Positions 13,240 through 21,875 of a stretch of DNA of 27,813 nt are shown here, in pieces (within the stretch, counting starts at the first letter, position 1; each line of letters begins with the position of its first letter). The notes under the pieces are model-generated. The model worked only from the letters and a program-made list of their open reading frames with translations, was not told where the DNA came from and made no database searches. The position numbers and the translations under genes were made by a program. Source of the stretch: a virus; the IMG/VR virus record IMGVR_UViG_3300012936_002756, positions 1 to 27,813 of that record; one strand, 5' to 3'.

Positions 13240-13524
13240 ATGAAAGATCACCATTGGAATATAATAATGTTTGGAACGAGCTTCTTTATGTTTGTGGGCT
13301 TTCTTCTGGCACTTTTAGGCGTATATGAAGAACTAGATCATTTTGCATATATAGGCATAGTTATAATGTCATCAGTATGCTTTACGTGGTGGGTATGGGT
13401 CATGCTTGTAATAAAAAATATGATCATGCAAACTACTAAAGCAGAAGCAGGTTTAGGCGAAGTAAAAGAAGAATTAGGGCTAATAAAAAAGATGATTAGA
13501 GCCCTAACTTCTAGAGGAAAATGA
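13240..13524 (+). CDS. Small two-helix membrane protein with coiled-coil tail (94 residues)
   Basis: Two hydrophobic helices (about residues 7-27 and 34-60, the second containing FTWWVWVMLVI) are followed by a charged heptad-like helix (AEAGLGEVKEELGLIKKMI). A short N-terminus, two helices and a cytoplasmic coiled coil would suit a holin-like or membrane-anchored phage protein. The next gene is another small coiled-coil/membrane protein, so the pair may be a lysis or membrane unit. No family is recognised. Confidence 0.7.
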   Translation: MKDHHWNIIMFGTSFFMFVGFLLALLGVYEELDHFAYIGIVIMSSVCFTWWVWVMLVIKNMIMQTTKAEAGLGEVKEELGLIKKMIRALTSRGK

Positions 13525-13530
13525 TAAATA
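13525..13530 (+). promoter_or_regulatory. Late-type promoter with a 110-base leader
   Basis: GATAAATAC box; the downstream gene starts at 13647 after an A/G-rich leader containing GGAGAG. Confidence 0.4.
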
Positions 13531-13646
13531 CTTTTGTTGAAAGTAAAAGGCAAACACTAAAAGCATAGGACAGATAACAAGGCACATTCAAAAGGCAATA
13601 CCTAGAGAGTTAATTAAAGATTAACGGTATTCGGAGAGAATGTTAA

Positions 13647-13874
13647 ATGGCAACTAGCCTAGAAAAGAAGAACTTAGAAGCGCATGTTGACTTGTGTCAG
13701 GAAAGATACGAGGCACTAGAGAATCGCATCGGTAACTTAGAAACCAAAGTAGAACATATCCATAAGGATATTACGGACGGCCAAAAGTCCCTTACCAAAG
13801 TAATCATTGGAACAGCAGGTACAATAATTGCAGCAGTATTATCAGTTGTTGTTACTATTATGCTCAAGATGTAA
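13647..13874 (+). CDS. XhlA/holin-like coiled-coil membrane protein (75 residues)
   Basis: A long N-terminal coiled coil (residues 5-50, with repeats such as ALENRIGNLETKVEHIHKDI) is followed by one C-terminal transmembrane helix (VIIGTAGTIIAAVLSVVVTI) and a lysine end. This is the layout of phage hemolysin XhlA-like proteins, which sit at the inner membrane and help lysis. The layout also fits other membrane anchors. Together with the preceding two-helix protein it could form a holin pair; no endolysin is adjacent, the nearest wall-degrading domain being the PAAR-peptidase at 23730. Confidence 0.65.
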   Translation: MATSLEKKNLEAHVDLCQERYEALENRIGNLETKVEHIHKDITDGQKSLTKVIIGTAGTIIAAVLSVVVTIMLKM

Positions 13875-13895
13875 CCCACCAAACTAATTAAGTTG

Positions 13896-13901
13896 TAAAT
13901 A
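13896..13901 (+). promoter_or_regulatory. Late-type promoter followed at once by a terminator-like hairpin
   Basis: TAAATAC; a hairpin with a T run lies between this box and the ATG at 13927. Confidence 0.4.
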
Positions 13902-13904
13902 CAG

Positions 13905-13926
13905 AGGACGAAAGGTCCTTTTTTTT
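13905..13926 (+). terminator. Terminator or attenuator abutting a start codon
   Basis: AGGAC/GTCCT stem with GAAAG loop and eight T residues that run directly into ATG. It would end the upstream transcript, but a transcript from the box at 13896 would also have to pass it. Confidence 0.55.
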
Positions 13927-14367
13927 ATGACTAATATTTCTAAACGTTTTGAACAGCTAGTAACTAAAACTTACAAGCAGTTTCTTGACCAAGGAACCAT
14001 ACTGCCCTCCAAGTCAGATAAGGGTATTCACGTTGGTGATGTACTAATACAGTCAGATGGTCCATATAAGAATATACTGAAAAGAGATAAATTAATATAT
14101 GAGAACATAAGTTTGAATGCAGTAGCAATACGTATAGCAAACTTGTTAGCATGGAACAAGGATAAAGCATTACAAGACAAGTTATTTGCAGCAGACTTGT
14201 ATTACAGCCGTTTTTATACGGATAGTAATATATTTTTAGATAGATATCATAGGGCTTGTAACGCAAAAGACGAGCTAAAAGCTGAAATTATGTGGACTAG
14301 GTATGAAGATGCTAAATTTAGAGCAATAAATGCCAAGTCGGAAGCAGAGCATTTGGCCGCCTTTTGA
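13927..14367 (+). CDS. Unknown 146-residue protein
   Basis: Soluble and largely helical, with a short beta-like segment (HVGDVLIQSDGPYKNI, about 36-51) and Tyr/Arg-rich helices after it. No family recognised. It has no Shine-Dalgarno sequence; the eight T residues of a hairpin touch the ATG. Its stop overlaps the region just before the next TAAATA box. Neighbourhood suggests a virion or morphogenesis role. Confidence 0.65.
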   Translation: MTNISKRFEQLVTKTYKQFLDQGTILPSKSDKGIHVGDVLIQSDGPYKNILKRDKLIYENISLNAVAIRIANLLAWNKDKALQDKLFAADLYYSRFYTDSNIFLDRYHRACNAKDELKAEIMWTRYEDAKFRAINAKSEAEHLAAF

Positions 14368-14368
14368 A

Positions 14369-14374
14369 TAAATA
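14369..14374 (+). promoter_or_regulatory. Late-type promoter
   Basis: AATAAATAC immediately after the stop codon of the previous gene and 30 bases before the ATG at 14404. Confidence 0.45.
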
Positions 14375-14403
14375 CATATAACAACATTTGGGGATTGTAG
14401 ACA

Positions 14404-15210
14404 ATGAAACACAATGAATTATTTAGAACAAAGGCTGCTCAACTTAATGAGACGATGCACAAGACTTTTGGCAAAAAGCTGAATCTTGAAGCATTTGATA
14501 TAGCGAAACTAGAAGATGCACGTAATAAGTTACGTACACAAATCCATGATGCAAAATCAAATTCAAAGTTTAATGAGGATTTGACTGATGACACATTGCA
14601 GACAGCACAATCCATGCTTGATGTTATCAATGCAGAGATTTTAGAACGTGAAGAAGCAGCAATTGATTCTTTAGAAGTTGCAGACGTGGCTCCCCAAGCT
14701 GAAGCAACCGAAGAAGCAGGAGATGAGATGAAAGTAAACGAAGGTGAGATCCAACAAGCAAGTGCAATTGTAACTGCTAAAACAATGGTAGACAGAGTTG
14801 GACGTTGGATTGAAGAACTTTCCGGAATGGAAAATGAAACACTTCTTCAACTCGGCGATTCAATTAGAGACGAAATGGGCCAAGAGCAATCAAAAGCATT
14901 TATTGAAGGCGCAGCCCCTGCAATCCAACAAGCATTAGAAAATCTTAAGACAACACGTGAAACATTAGCAAGTTCTATTAGACAACTTACTGGTGAAGAA
15001 GCAGCAACAGGAATGTTAGGTGCTGAACCAGAAGAGGGTGGAGCAGATGATATGGCAGCACCAGCAGTAGATGCTGAAGCACCAGCTGAAGAGCCAACTG
15101 ATGATTTTGCAACAGCAGAACCAGCAGCAGGCGGAATGGAAACAGCAGGCCGTGAAAAGCGTGAGTCAATTAACTACGAGTCAAACTTACTTAAGACATT
15201 AGCAGGATAA
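14404..15210 (+). CDS. Acidic helical virion/scaffold-like protein (268 residues)
   Basis: A helical N-terminal half is followed by a middle helical bundle and a low-complexity acidic C-terminal part rich in Ala, Glu and Pro (for example EAPAEEPTDDFATAEPAAGG). The last residues (NYESNLLKTLAG) are conserved-looking and may bind a partner. Acidic, Ala/Glu-rich helical proteins with a C-terminal binding peptide are typical of prohead cores and scaffolds; this is inference. It is followed closely by two more small proteins with packaged-protein-like starts (spacers of 4 and 2 bases), so the three probably form one unit. Confidence 0.65.
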   Translation: MKHNELFRTKAAQLNETMHKTFGKKLNLEAFDIAKLEDARNKLRTQIHDAKSNSKFNEDLTDDTLQTAQSMLDVINAEILEREEAAIDSLEVADVAPQAEATEEAGDEMKVNEGEIQQASAIVTAKTMVDRVGRWIEELSGMENETLLQLGDSIRDEMGQEQSKAFIEGAAPAIQQALENLKTTRETLASSIRQLTGEEAATGMLGAEPEEGGADDMAAPAVDAEAPAEEPTDDFATAEPAAGGMETAGREKRESINYESNLLKTLAG

Positions 15211-15214
15211 TACT

Positions 15215-15541
15215 ATGAAACTGTCTGAGTTCGTCAGAAATGATCAAGAACTTGACGAGTTGGTACCTGCACTCGCAAGAGGTGCCGCTGCCTTAGGTAG
15301 AGGTGCTGCTAAAGTAGCACGTGGTACTACAAACGCAGTTGGTACAGCAGCAACTATGATGGGCGAACCTGAAGTTGGTAAAGCATTCAAACAAGACTCT
15401 ACAGGTGCAGTAGCAAACGCTCTAGCAAAACAAGAAAAAGATCCCGCAACACAAGCAGCAGAAAGAAAAGAACTTGCAGACAAAATTCAAGAGCTCGAAG
15501 CACAGATTAGAGAACTTAGAAAAGCACAGCAAGAGGTGTAA
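15215..15541 (+). CDS. Small Ala-rich coiled-coil protein (108 residues)
   Basis: Begins MKLSEFV, similar to the MRAFEF and MRFFEF starts elsewhere in the window, with L-S-E as a possible protease site. An Ala/Gly/Arg-rich segment (ALARGAAALGRGAAKVARGT) could be DNA-binding or membrane-active, and the C-terminus is a clear coiled coil (ELADKIQELEAQIRELRKAQ). Possibly an internal head protein. No family recognised. Confidence 0.65.
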   Translation: MKLSEFVRNDQELDELVPALARGAAALGRGAAKVARGTTNAVGTAATMMGEPEVGKAFKQDSTGAVANALAKQEKDPATQAAERKELADKIQELEAQIRELRKAQQEV

Positions 15542-15543
15542 CT

Positions 15544-15912
15544 ATGAGGTTCTTTGAATTCACAGGAACAGATGAAACTATTGACAAGTACGTAATCTTG
15601 TTAAAGAACATTATTGGTCGTGCTGAAATGAAAAAGTCTCCAGCTAAAATGAATTGGGCTGCACTTTCAAACTTAGCATTAAAAAACAAAATTCAACTTG
15701 CAGCAGATTACGAAACATTCAAAGCAATTTACGATAGCAGTCCTGCAATCCAAAGTCTTGTGAAAAACTTCAATGCTGATGGTATTGAACTAGATGTGCC
15801 AGGTGCACCAGACGCTGATCCAAAATCTCCACAGAGCGATCAAAGCAGCCAAGATGCTGTTGATCAAACAGCAGCAAGTGCAGCGCCACAGCAATTATCC
15901 CAAGAAACATAA
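15544..15912 (+). CDS. Small protein with packaged-protein-like N-terminus (122 residues)
   Basis: Begins MRFFEFTGTDE. A helical domain (residues 12-80) is followed by a disordered, Ser/Gln/Ala/Asp-rich tail. GAGGTG before the ATG lies inside the end of the upstream gene. It belongs with the two preceding genes. Internal head or scaffold-associated role inferred only. Confidence 0.65.
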   Translation: MRFFEFTGTDETIDKYVILLKNIIGRAEMKKSPAKMNWAALSNLALKNKIQLAADYETFKAIYDSSPAIQSLVKNFNADGIELDVPGAPDADPKSPQSDQSSQDAVDQTAASAAPQQLSQET

Positions 15913-15919
15913 TCCACAC

Positions 15920-15948
15920 TTGACAAAATAACAGAAAGGTAGTACTAT
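15920..15948 (+). promoter_or_regulatory. Sigma70-like promoter of the nuclease gene
   Basis: TTGACA, 17 bases, TACTAT; the -10 box ends seven bases before the ATG at 15956, so the mRNA is predicted to be leaderless or nearly so. Confidence 0.6.
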
Positions 15949-15955
15949 ATACAGT

Positions 15956-16666
15956 ATGACTGATGCAACCGTAGAGATTACACCACCACCATTTGTTGAA
16001 CGATTTGAGTATAAGTCACTTAAACAAATTAACGATCCTGCAACACGTAAGCGTGTATACCTAACCCCAGATGATGAGAAGTTACCAAGTGTAACAACTA
16101 TCCTTAGCTCAACTAAGGACATGACACATCTTATTGAATGGCGTAAAAGGGTAGGCGAAGAAAACGCAAAACGAATTACAACTGAAGCAGCCGGTGTTGG
16201 TACTGCAATGCACAATAACCTAGAAAGGTTTGTTGTGGGCGAAAAGCGACAGCCAGGTAATAATCCTGTGCATGTACAAGCAAACAAAATGGCTGATGTT
16301 ATTATTGAGAACGGTCTAAAACATGTAGATGAGATTTGGTCAATAGAACAAGCATTATACTTTCCAGGTTTGTATTCAGGCACAACTGACCTGTGTGGTG
16401 TGTACAAAGGCAATCCTGCTATTATGGACCACAAGCAAACTAATAAACCTAAGAAAGCAGAGTGGGTTGAAGATTACTACCTACAGTTAGTAGCATACGC
16501 TATGGCACACAACGAAGTGTACGGTACTGACATCAAGGAAGGACATATCTTTATGTGTAGTCGAGACTTACAATATCAACAGTTTGATCTTACTCCAGAT
16601 AACTGGAATGAGTATCAAGATAAATGGCTATCTAAAGTAGAAGAATATTACGCACTAAAAGGATAG
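15956..16666 (+). CDS. PD-(D/E)XK superfamily nuclease (236 residues)
   Basis: The RecB/Cas4-like nuclease core is visible: a conserved histidine in GTAMHNNLE (H86), an upstream acid in SIEQAL (E131), D145 in SGTTDL, the DxK pair in IMDHKQT (D158, K160) and the YYLQLVAYA motif (Q177). It should cut DNA with a divalent metal. T4-like marine phages often carry such a gene, probably for host DNA degradation, recombination or DNA processing. It lacks the four-cysteine iron-sulphur cluster of Cas4. Its promoter is of the early type, unlike its late-type neighbours, which suits action on host DNA. Confidence 0.85.
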   Translation: MTDATVEITPPPFVERFEYKSLKQINDPATRKRVYLTPDDEKLPSVTTILSSTKDMTHLIEWRKRVGEENAKRITTEAAGVGTAMHNNLERFVVGEKRQPGNNPVHVQANKMADVIIENGLKHVDEIWSIEQALYFPGLYSGTTDLCGVYKGNPAIMDHKQTNKPKKAEWVEDYYLQLVAYAMAHNEVYGTDIKEGHIFMCSRDLQYQQFDLTPDNWNEYQDKWLSKVEEYYALKG

Positions 16667-16669
16667 TAC

Positions 16670-17761
16670 ATGGAGCGTTTGATCCTCCCTTATCAGGCTA
16701 ATTTTTTTGATCCTGGACAACATAATCTAAATGTTGTGACTGGTTTTTTAGATCAGAATAATAAACTTACTCCAGAAAACTATCATAGTAAATTTCAGAG
16801 TTCACTTGCTCCATTGTATGTGTTTCTTTTAAGAGACAAGTATGGTCCAAAGCAAATGAAGTTTTTAGAAAAACTAATTAATCTCAGAAGAAGAAGACAT
16901 CTTAAAACTTGTATAGTATATGACTTCTCATATGAGAATGGCATTACATCTGATATCTGGCAATCCTTAGAGTTCACTAAGAAACTTCCTTCTTTGATAT
17001 TGCTAAACACTTCAGCACAAGAACTAAGAGAACTTGAGTATCAATCTTATCCTATAGAGTATATAGACTTCTTTGCTCTATCAGCAGTTGAGCGAGAGCG
17101 TTTAGGAACTCCTGTATGTAAAACTCCTGTTAGCGAACGTAAGCCTAATATAAACTTGCTACTAGGTAGAGTATACAAAAATAATAGAGATAAAGCAATA
17201 AGAAAATTGTACGGTAGAAATTTACTTAACAAAGAAACAACAGGATTGATAGGCAGATTAAATCAACTCAGTGAAAAAACTTTACGCAAGTGTCCAACTA
17301 TCAAAGAGTACTGGGGTTCTGTAGATGGTGTTCCTATTCCGCCTGAAACCCGCGATAGCTCGCAAGGATATTCTACAAACTGTAGCGTGTATGAAAACTC
17401 TCAAGTAAGTTACATTTGTGAAACATGGGAACACAAAGATTATAAAGCAAATACATTTATTACTGAAAAAACATATAGGGCTATACTAAACAAAAGCCCG
17501 TTTGTTATACAAGGTGAAAAAGGAACACTGGATAGTCTACGTTCAAAAGGATTTAAAACATTTGACAATTTTATTAAAGAAGATTACGAAAACGATGTAG
17601 ATGCTACGATTGATGCAGCAGAGCGTTTATTAACGCTTATACCGCAGTATAAAGACGAAATACAGCACATTGTAGACCGTAACTATGCAGTATTACAGAA
17701 ACTACATAGGCGGCAGATAACTAAATTGAATCAAGCATTTGAAGGCTTGAGTAGTGATTGA
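16670..17761 (+). CDS. Glycosyltransferase-like protein (363 residues)
   Basis: The C-terminal block TFITEKTYRAILNKSPFVIQ with GTLDSLRSKGFKTFDNFI resembles the nucleotide-sugar-binding region of fucosyltransferase-like (GT10-type) proteins, in which T-E-K-x-x-x-A-I/P is the donor-binding signature; such genes are frequent in large marine phages near tail-fibre genes. The N-terminal half (residues 1-200) has no recognisable motif. It probably modifies DNA, virion or cell-surface glycans. The start is supported by AAAGGATAG. It sits directly before the tail fibre, so virion glycosylation is a reasonable guess. Confidence 0.6.
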   Translation: MERLILPYQANFFDPGQHNLNVVTGFLDQNNKLTPENYHSKFQSSLAPLYVFLLRDKYGPKQMKFLEKLINLRRRRHLKTCIVYDFSYENGITSDIWQSLEFTKKLPSLILLNTSAQELRELEYQSYPIEYIDFFALSAVERERLGTPVCKTPVSERKPNINLLLGRVYKNNRDKAIRKLYGRNLLNKETTGLIGRLNQLSEKTLRKCPTIKEYWGSVDGVPIPPETRDSSQGYSTNCSVYENSQVSYICETWEHKDYKANTFITEKTYRAILNKSPFVIQGEKGTLDSLRSKGFKTFDNFIKEDYENDVDATIDAAERLLTLIPQYKDEIQHIVDRNYAVLQKLHRRQITKLNQAFEGLSSD

Positions 17762-17763
17762 CA

Positions 17764-17769
17764 TAAATA
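17764..17769 (+). promoter_or_regulatory. Late-type promoter of the tail fibre
   Basis: CATAAATAC, 26 bases before the GTG start, directly after the stop of the previous gene. Confidence 0.45.
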
Positions 17770-17795
17770 CTAATAACAATTTCAGGAGCAAATAA

Positions 17796-19367
17796 GTGGC
17801 TGTAGTTCAGATATCAAAAATTCAGATCAGAAGAGGTAAAAAGAACTCTTCTAGTGGTGTACCCCAACTAAGTTCAGCAGAATTAGCATGGGCAGTAGAT
17901 ACACAGGAACTGTATATTGGTAACGGATCAACTACTGAAGGTGCTCCATATGTTGGTAATACAAAAGTATTAACCGAACATGATAACATTTTAGAACTAG
18001 CATCTAGTTACAAATTTGCATCTGATAATCCTTCTATTACACAAAGTCAATCACGTACACTCTTAGGTAAGATTGATGAGATGGAAGTTAGTGTTGCAGA
18101 CTTTGGAGCAGTAGGTGACGGCTCAACAGATAATGTTACAGCATTTGAAAATGCTTTTACACAATTATTTAGAAATGCAGACCCTGACTTTAAAAAAGTA
18201 TTAACTGTACCTAATGGTGAATATCTATTTACTAGTGAACTTGATATTCCTAGTAACGCAATCATTAGAGGTGAAACAGCAGGCGGCGCAATACTAAAAT
18301 TAGACACAAGAAATATACAGCTCATTAGTTCACAAGGAACTTCACTTGCATCGTTTACAAGTAGCGACAGACCAACGAACATACATATTAGTAACCTTAC
18401 TATTAAACGTTCGTCAGGCGCACTTGTTCTTACAGGTGCTAAAGGTATAGAGCTAGACGGAATTATATTCGATGGAGAATATAGCTTAGGTGCACCAGTC
18501 ACAAACTATGCTACAGAGAGTGCATCAATAATATGGAACAACGACTTAGCAGGTCTTAAAGTAGACGATGTTAAAATAAAAAATTGTAAGTTCAAAAATA
18601 ACTCCATCAGTATAAAGTGCAACCAAACAGTAAACACAGCAACTAAAGTTGAAATCACTAACAGTGACTTTAATGTTAATGACACATCAATTTACATTGC
18701 CGGAGTAACAGGGCAAGGTAACAATTGGATCATTAATGATTGTAACTTTACTGAGATTGCCAAACAAGCATTCAATGCAAACTATGGATACGGTACAAAA
18801 ATTAGTAGATGTGATTTTGTAAGTTGTGGTAACAACACAGGATCATCTGCAAATCCAACTTCAACTATTGTTGAGTTTGGTGAAAGTAGAAACAACGTAG
18901 TCCGTGAGTGTACGAGTGATAGACAACAAGACGCAGGTGTTGTGAACACAGAAACTGTAGCAGCCATTGCAGAAGTGCAAGGTAGTGACTTTACTAGTTT
19001 TACTGACAAGAACTATTCAGAGATTTATACAACTGACAGTTTTAGACCTGTTGCAGTGTTTTCAGCACTTAACGCATTTATGAAAGTCAACTACACACTA
19101 AGACTTGCAAACCATGTTCGTAGGGGTTCAGTTCACATTACGATCGGTGATGATATCTCTAAGTTATCAATTTCAGATAATTACGAATACTCCGACACAA
19201 GCACAGCATCAACAGGTGGTGTACTTATGACGGGTTTTGAATTTTCCGCTGCTCTGCGTGACAACGACACAGATAGCGGAACCGACACTATCGTACTGTC
19301 TTACAAGAACCCAATTGCTACAGGCGCTACAGGGTCTCTGTCGTTCGACATTCAGTACGGAGTTTAG
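17796..19367 (+). CDS. Tail fibre/tailspike with beta-helix (523 residues)
   Basis: The N-terminal module (VQISKIQIRRGKKNSSSGVP, then SSAELAWAVDTQELYIGNG) is a repeat unit found in many marine phage fibre and structural proteins and probably attaches the fibre to the virion. VADFGAVGDGSTDN (about 99-112) is the pectate-lyase-like entry motif, followed by a right-handed beta-helix with many short Asn/Ile-rich rungs up to about residue 400. The last 120 residues form a separate Ser/Thr-rich domain, probably for receptor binding. Function: adsorption, possibly with glycan cleavage. The GTG start follows CAGGAG. Confidence 0.85.
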   Translation: MAVVQISKIQIRRGKKNSSSGVPQLSSAELAWAVDTQELYIGNGSTTEGAPYVGNTKVLTEHDNILELASSYKFASDNPSITQSQSRTLLGKIDEMEVSVADFGAVGDGSTDNVTAFENAFTQLFRNADPDFKKVLTVPNGEYLFTSELDIPSNAIIRGETAGGAILKLDTRNIQLISSQGTSLASFTSSDRPTNIHISNLTIKRSSGALVLTGAKGIELDGIIFDGEYSLGAPVTNYATESASIIWNNDLAGLKVDDVKIKNCKFKNNSISIKCNQTVNTATKVEITNSDFNVNDTSIYIAGVTGQGNNWIINDCNFTEIAKQAFNANYGYGTKISRCDFVSCGNNTGSSANPTSTIVEFGESRNNVVRECTSDRQQDAGVVNTETVAAIAEVQGSDFTSFTDKNYSEIYTTDSFRPVAVFSALNAFMKVNYTLRLANHVRRGSVHITIGDDISKLSISDNYEYSDTSTASTGGVLMTGFEFSAALRDNDTDSGTDTIVLSYKNPIATGATGSLSFDIQYGV

Positions 19368-19373
19368 TTAGAA

Positions 19374-19475
19374 ATGGCTAAGAAAAATAAATTTTTTTCT
19401 TGTCCAACGAAGCATCTGACTGTACAATTAAACAAATACTATAGAAAGTCCACTGGTATTAAATTTAGCCACTAA
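19374..19475 (+). CDS. Possible 33-residue basic peptide
   Basis: ATG seven bases after the tail-fibre stop; encodes MAKKNKFFSCPTKHLTVQLN and a basic, Tyr-rich end. No Shine-Dalgarno sequence is evident. Spacing and composition make it possible; no family recognised. Confidence 0.35.
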   Translation: MAKKNKFFSCPTKHLTVQLNKYYRKSTGIKFSH

Positions 19476-19501
19476 GATCCTACATTTGTAGGGACTAAAA
19501 C

Positions 19502-19507
19502 TAAATA
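19502..19507 (+). promoter_or_regulatory. Late-type box before nrdA
   Basis: CTAAATAC 29 bases before the ATG. A small inverted repeat (CCTAC-ATTT-GTAGG, about 19479-19492) lies just upstream. Confidence 0.35.
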
Positions 19508-19536
19508 CCTCTGTACACAAAATAAACGAGAGAAAC

Positions 19537-21861
19537 ATGAGCAAAGATATATACATTACAAAGAGAAACGGTACCAAAGAGCTTTTAGATTTAGATAAAA
19601 TGCACTTTGTTGTCGAAGAAGCATGTGATGGTCTTGCCGGCGTTAGTAGTTCACAGATCGAGATGAACGCTGACTTACAGTTTTACGACGGCATGTCATC
19701 CGATGAAATCCAAGAAATTTTAATTAAGAGCGCAAACGATCTTATTTCGTTAGAAAATCCTAACTATCAATATGCGGCAGCAAGGTTGTTGTTGTATGGA
19801 CTACATAAAAAAGTATACACAAAGTATGAACATGATTCTCTCTCTACAATAATTGATAGAAATATTGAGCGTGGTGTATACGACTCTGCTATTAAAGAAA
19901 AGTATACCGATACAGAATTAAAGAAAATGAACACATGGTTAAAGCATGACCGTAATGAAGATTTTACTTATGCAGGTCTTCGTCAAGTTGTGGATAAGTA
20001 TTTGTGTCAGGATAGAAGTAATGGCGACATATACGAAACTCCGCAGTTCATGTACATGATGATTGCGGCAACGTTGTTTGCAAACTATCCTAAAGAAACA
20101 AGACTGAGCTATGTAAAGAAATATTATGACGCGACCTCCCTTTTTAAAATCAATATCCCAACCCCAGTCATGGCGGGAGTTCGTACTCCAATCCGCCAGT
20201 TTGCTAGTTGTGTATTGGTTGATGTTGACGATACTTTGCCTAGTATTTTTAGTAGCAATACCGCTATTGGTTATTATATTGCTCAGCGAGCAGGTATTGG
20301 TATTAACTCGGGTCGTACGAGAGCGATTAATTCAAAGATCAGGGGCGGAGAAGTAGCACACACAGGTGTTATCCCATTTCTAAAAGTATATGAATCAACA
20401 GTAAGAAGTTGTACACAAAACGGTGTACGTGGTGGTAGTGCAACTACCCATTTCCCTATATGGCATTATGAGATTGATGACATCCTTGTATTAAAAAATA
20501 ACAAAGGTACTGAAGACAATCGTGTACGTAGACTAGATTATTCAATCCAGATCAACAAATTATTTTATGAAAGGTTATTGGCCGGTCAAGACATTACTCT
20601 TTTCTCGCCACATGAAGTACCAGAAGTATATGATGCTTTCTATTCAGGAGATAATGATTTATTCAAAGACCTTTATGAAAAGGCAGAGCGTAAAACATCT
20701 ATTAGAAAGAAAACAGTAAGTGCAAAAGAGTTGTTTGGTAACATGCTAAAAGAACGTGCAGAAACAGGACGTATCTATATTATGAATGTTGACCATAGTA
20801 ACTCACACAGTTCATTTAAAGAGCCAGTTTACATGAGTAACTTGTGTCAGGAGATTACACTTCCAACTAAACCTATTCAGCATATTGATGATGACAATGG
20901 TGAGATTGCGTTATGTATCCTTTCTGCAATTAATGTAGGTTTGATTAACAAACTAGAAGAACTTGAGCCGTTATGTGATCTTGCTGTTAGAGCATTAGAA
21001 GAAATTATTGACTATCAAGGTTACCCTGTTAAGGCAGCAGAAATTAGCACAAAAGCAAGACGTAGTTTAGGTATTGGTTACATTGGACTTGCACACTATC
21101 TTGCTAAGAATAAAGTTAAGTATGATGATCCACAAGCATGGAAACTTGTACACGAACTTACAGAAGCATTCCAGTACTACTTACTGGCTGCAAGTAATGA
21201 ACTTGCACAAGAACGTGGACCTTGTGAATACTTCGATCGTACTAAATATGCTGATGGTATCTTACCGATTGATACATACAAAAAAGACATTGATGGAGTT
21301 GTAAAAACAAAACTACAATATGATTGGACTGATCTTCGCAAGGACATCAAAAAGTACGGTTTACGGCACAGCACATTGTCCGCACAGATGCCTTCAGAGA
21401 GCAGTTCCGTTGTGTCGAATGCCACAAACGGTATTGAGCCACCTAGAGGATACCTGTCCGTTAAGAAGTCCAAGAAAGGGCCTCTTAAACAGGTTGTTCC
21501 GCAGTATAGTCAATTAAAGAACTTCTATACTTTATTATGGGACATGCCAAGTAACGATGGCTATATTAATGTTGTTGCAGTAATGCAAAAGTTCTTTGAT
21601 CAATCCATTAGTGGTAATTGGTCATATAACCCTACGCAATTTGAGAACAATGAAGTTCCATTGAGCGTAATGATGAAGGACATGTTGACAACTTATAAGT
21701 TAGGTTGGAAAACAAGTTATTATCAAAACACATACGACTTCAAAGGTGACGATGAAGTTGAAGAACCAAAAGTTGAAATGAATGGACATTCGCACATGAA
21801 TGGTGATCTACAACCTGTAGAAGAACTTGAAGGTGAAGAATGCGAAGCGTGTAATATCTAG
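19537..21861 (+). CDS. nrdA: Class Ia ribonucleoside-diphosphate reductase, alpha subunit
   Basis: Reduces ribonucleoside diphosphates to deoxy forms; a 774-residue protein close to the usual 760. It has an N-terminal ATP-cone-like segment (YITKRNGTKELLDLDKM), the first redox cysteine in FASCVLVD, the radical-site motif MSNLCQEITLPT (N-x-C-x-E), the tyrosine pair in SYYQNTYD, and a C-terminal CxxC shuttle (ECEACNI). All catalytic residues I can check are present. It is followed by nrdB, a short gene and a glutaredoxin, which can reduce the CxxC. Supplies deoxynucleotides for phage DNA synthesis. Confidence 0.97.
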   Translation: MSKDIYITKRNGTKELLDLDKMHFVVEEACDGLAGVSSSQIEMNADLQFYDGMSSDEIQEILIKSANDLISLENPNYQYAAARLLLYGLHKKVYTKYEHDSLSTIIDRNIERGVYDSAIKEKYTDTELKKMNTWLKHDRNEDFTYAGLRQVVDKYLCQDRSNGDIYETPQFMYMMIAATLFANYPKETRLSYVKKYYDATSLFKINIPTPVMAGVRTPIRQFASCVLVDVDDTLPSIFSSNTAIGYYIAQRAGIGINSGRTRAINSKIRGGEVAHTGVIPFLKVYESTVRSCTQNGVRGGSATTHFPIWHYEIDDILVLKNNKGTEDNRVRRLDYSIQINKLFYERLLAGQDITLFSPHEVPEVYDAFYSGDNDLFKDLYEKAERKTSIRKKTVSAKELFGNMLKERAETGRIYIMNVDHSNSHSSFKEPVYMSNLCQEITLPTKPIQHIDDDNGEIALCILSAINVGLINKLEELEPLCDLAVRALEEIIDYQGYPVKAAEISTKARRSLGIGYIGLAHYLAKNKVKYDDPQAWKLVHELTEAFQYYLLAASNELAQERGPCEYFDRTKYADGILPIDTYKKDIDGVVKTKLQYDWTDLRKDIKKYGLRHSTLSAQMPSESSSVVSNATNGIEPPRGYLSVKKSKKGPLKQVVPQYSQLKNFYTLLWDMPSNDGYINVVAVMQKFFDQSISGNWSYNPTQFENNEVPLSVMMKDMLTTYKLGWKTSYYQNTYDFKGDDEVEEPKVEMNGHSHMNGDLQPVEELEGEECEACNI

Positions 21862-21875
21862 AGGAAACAGACACA

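Noticed and set aside
14987-15169. Leucine-rich minus-strand frame
   Set aside because: It is the reverse reading of GCA/GAA-rich codons in the acidic Ala/Glu-rich protein.
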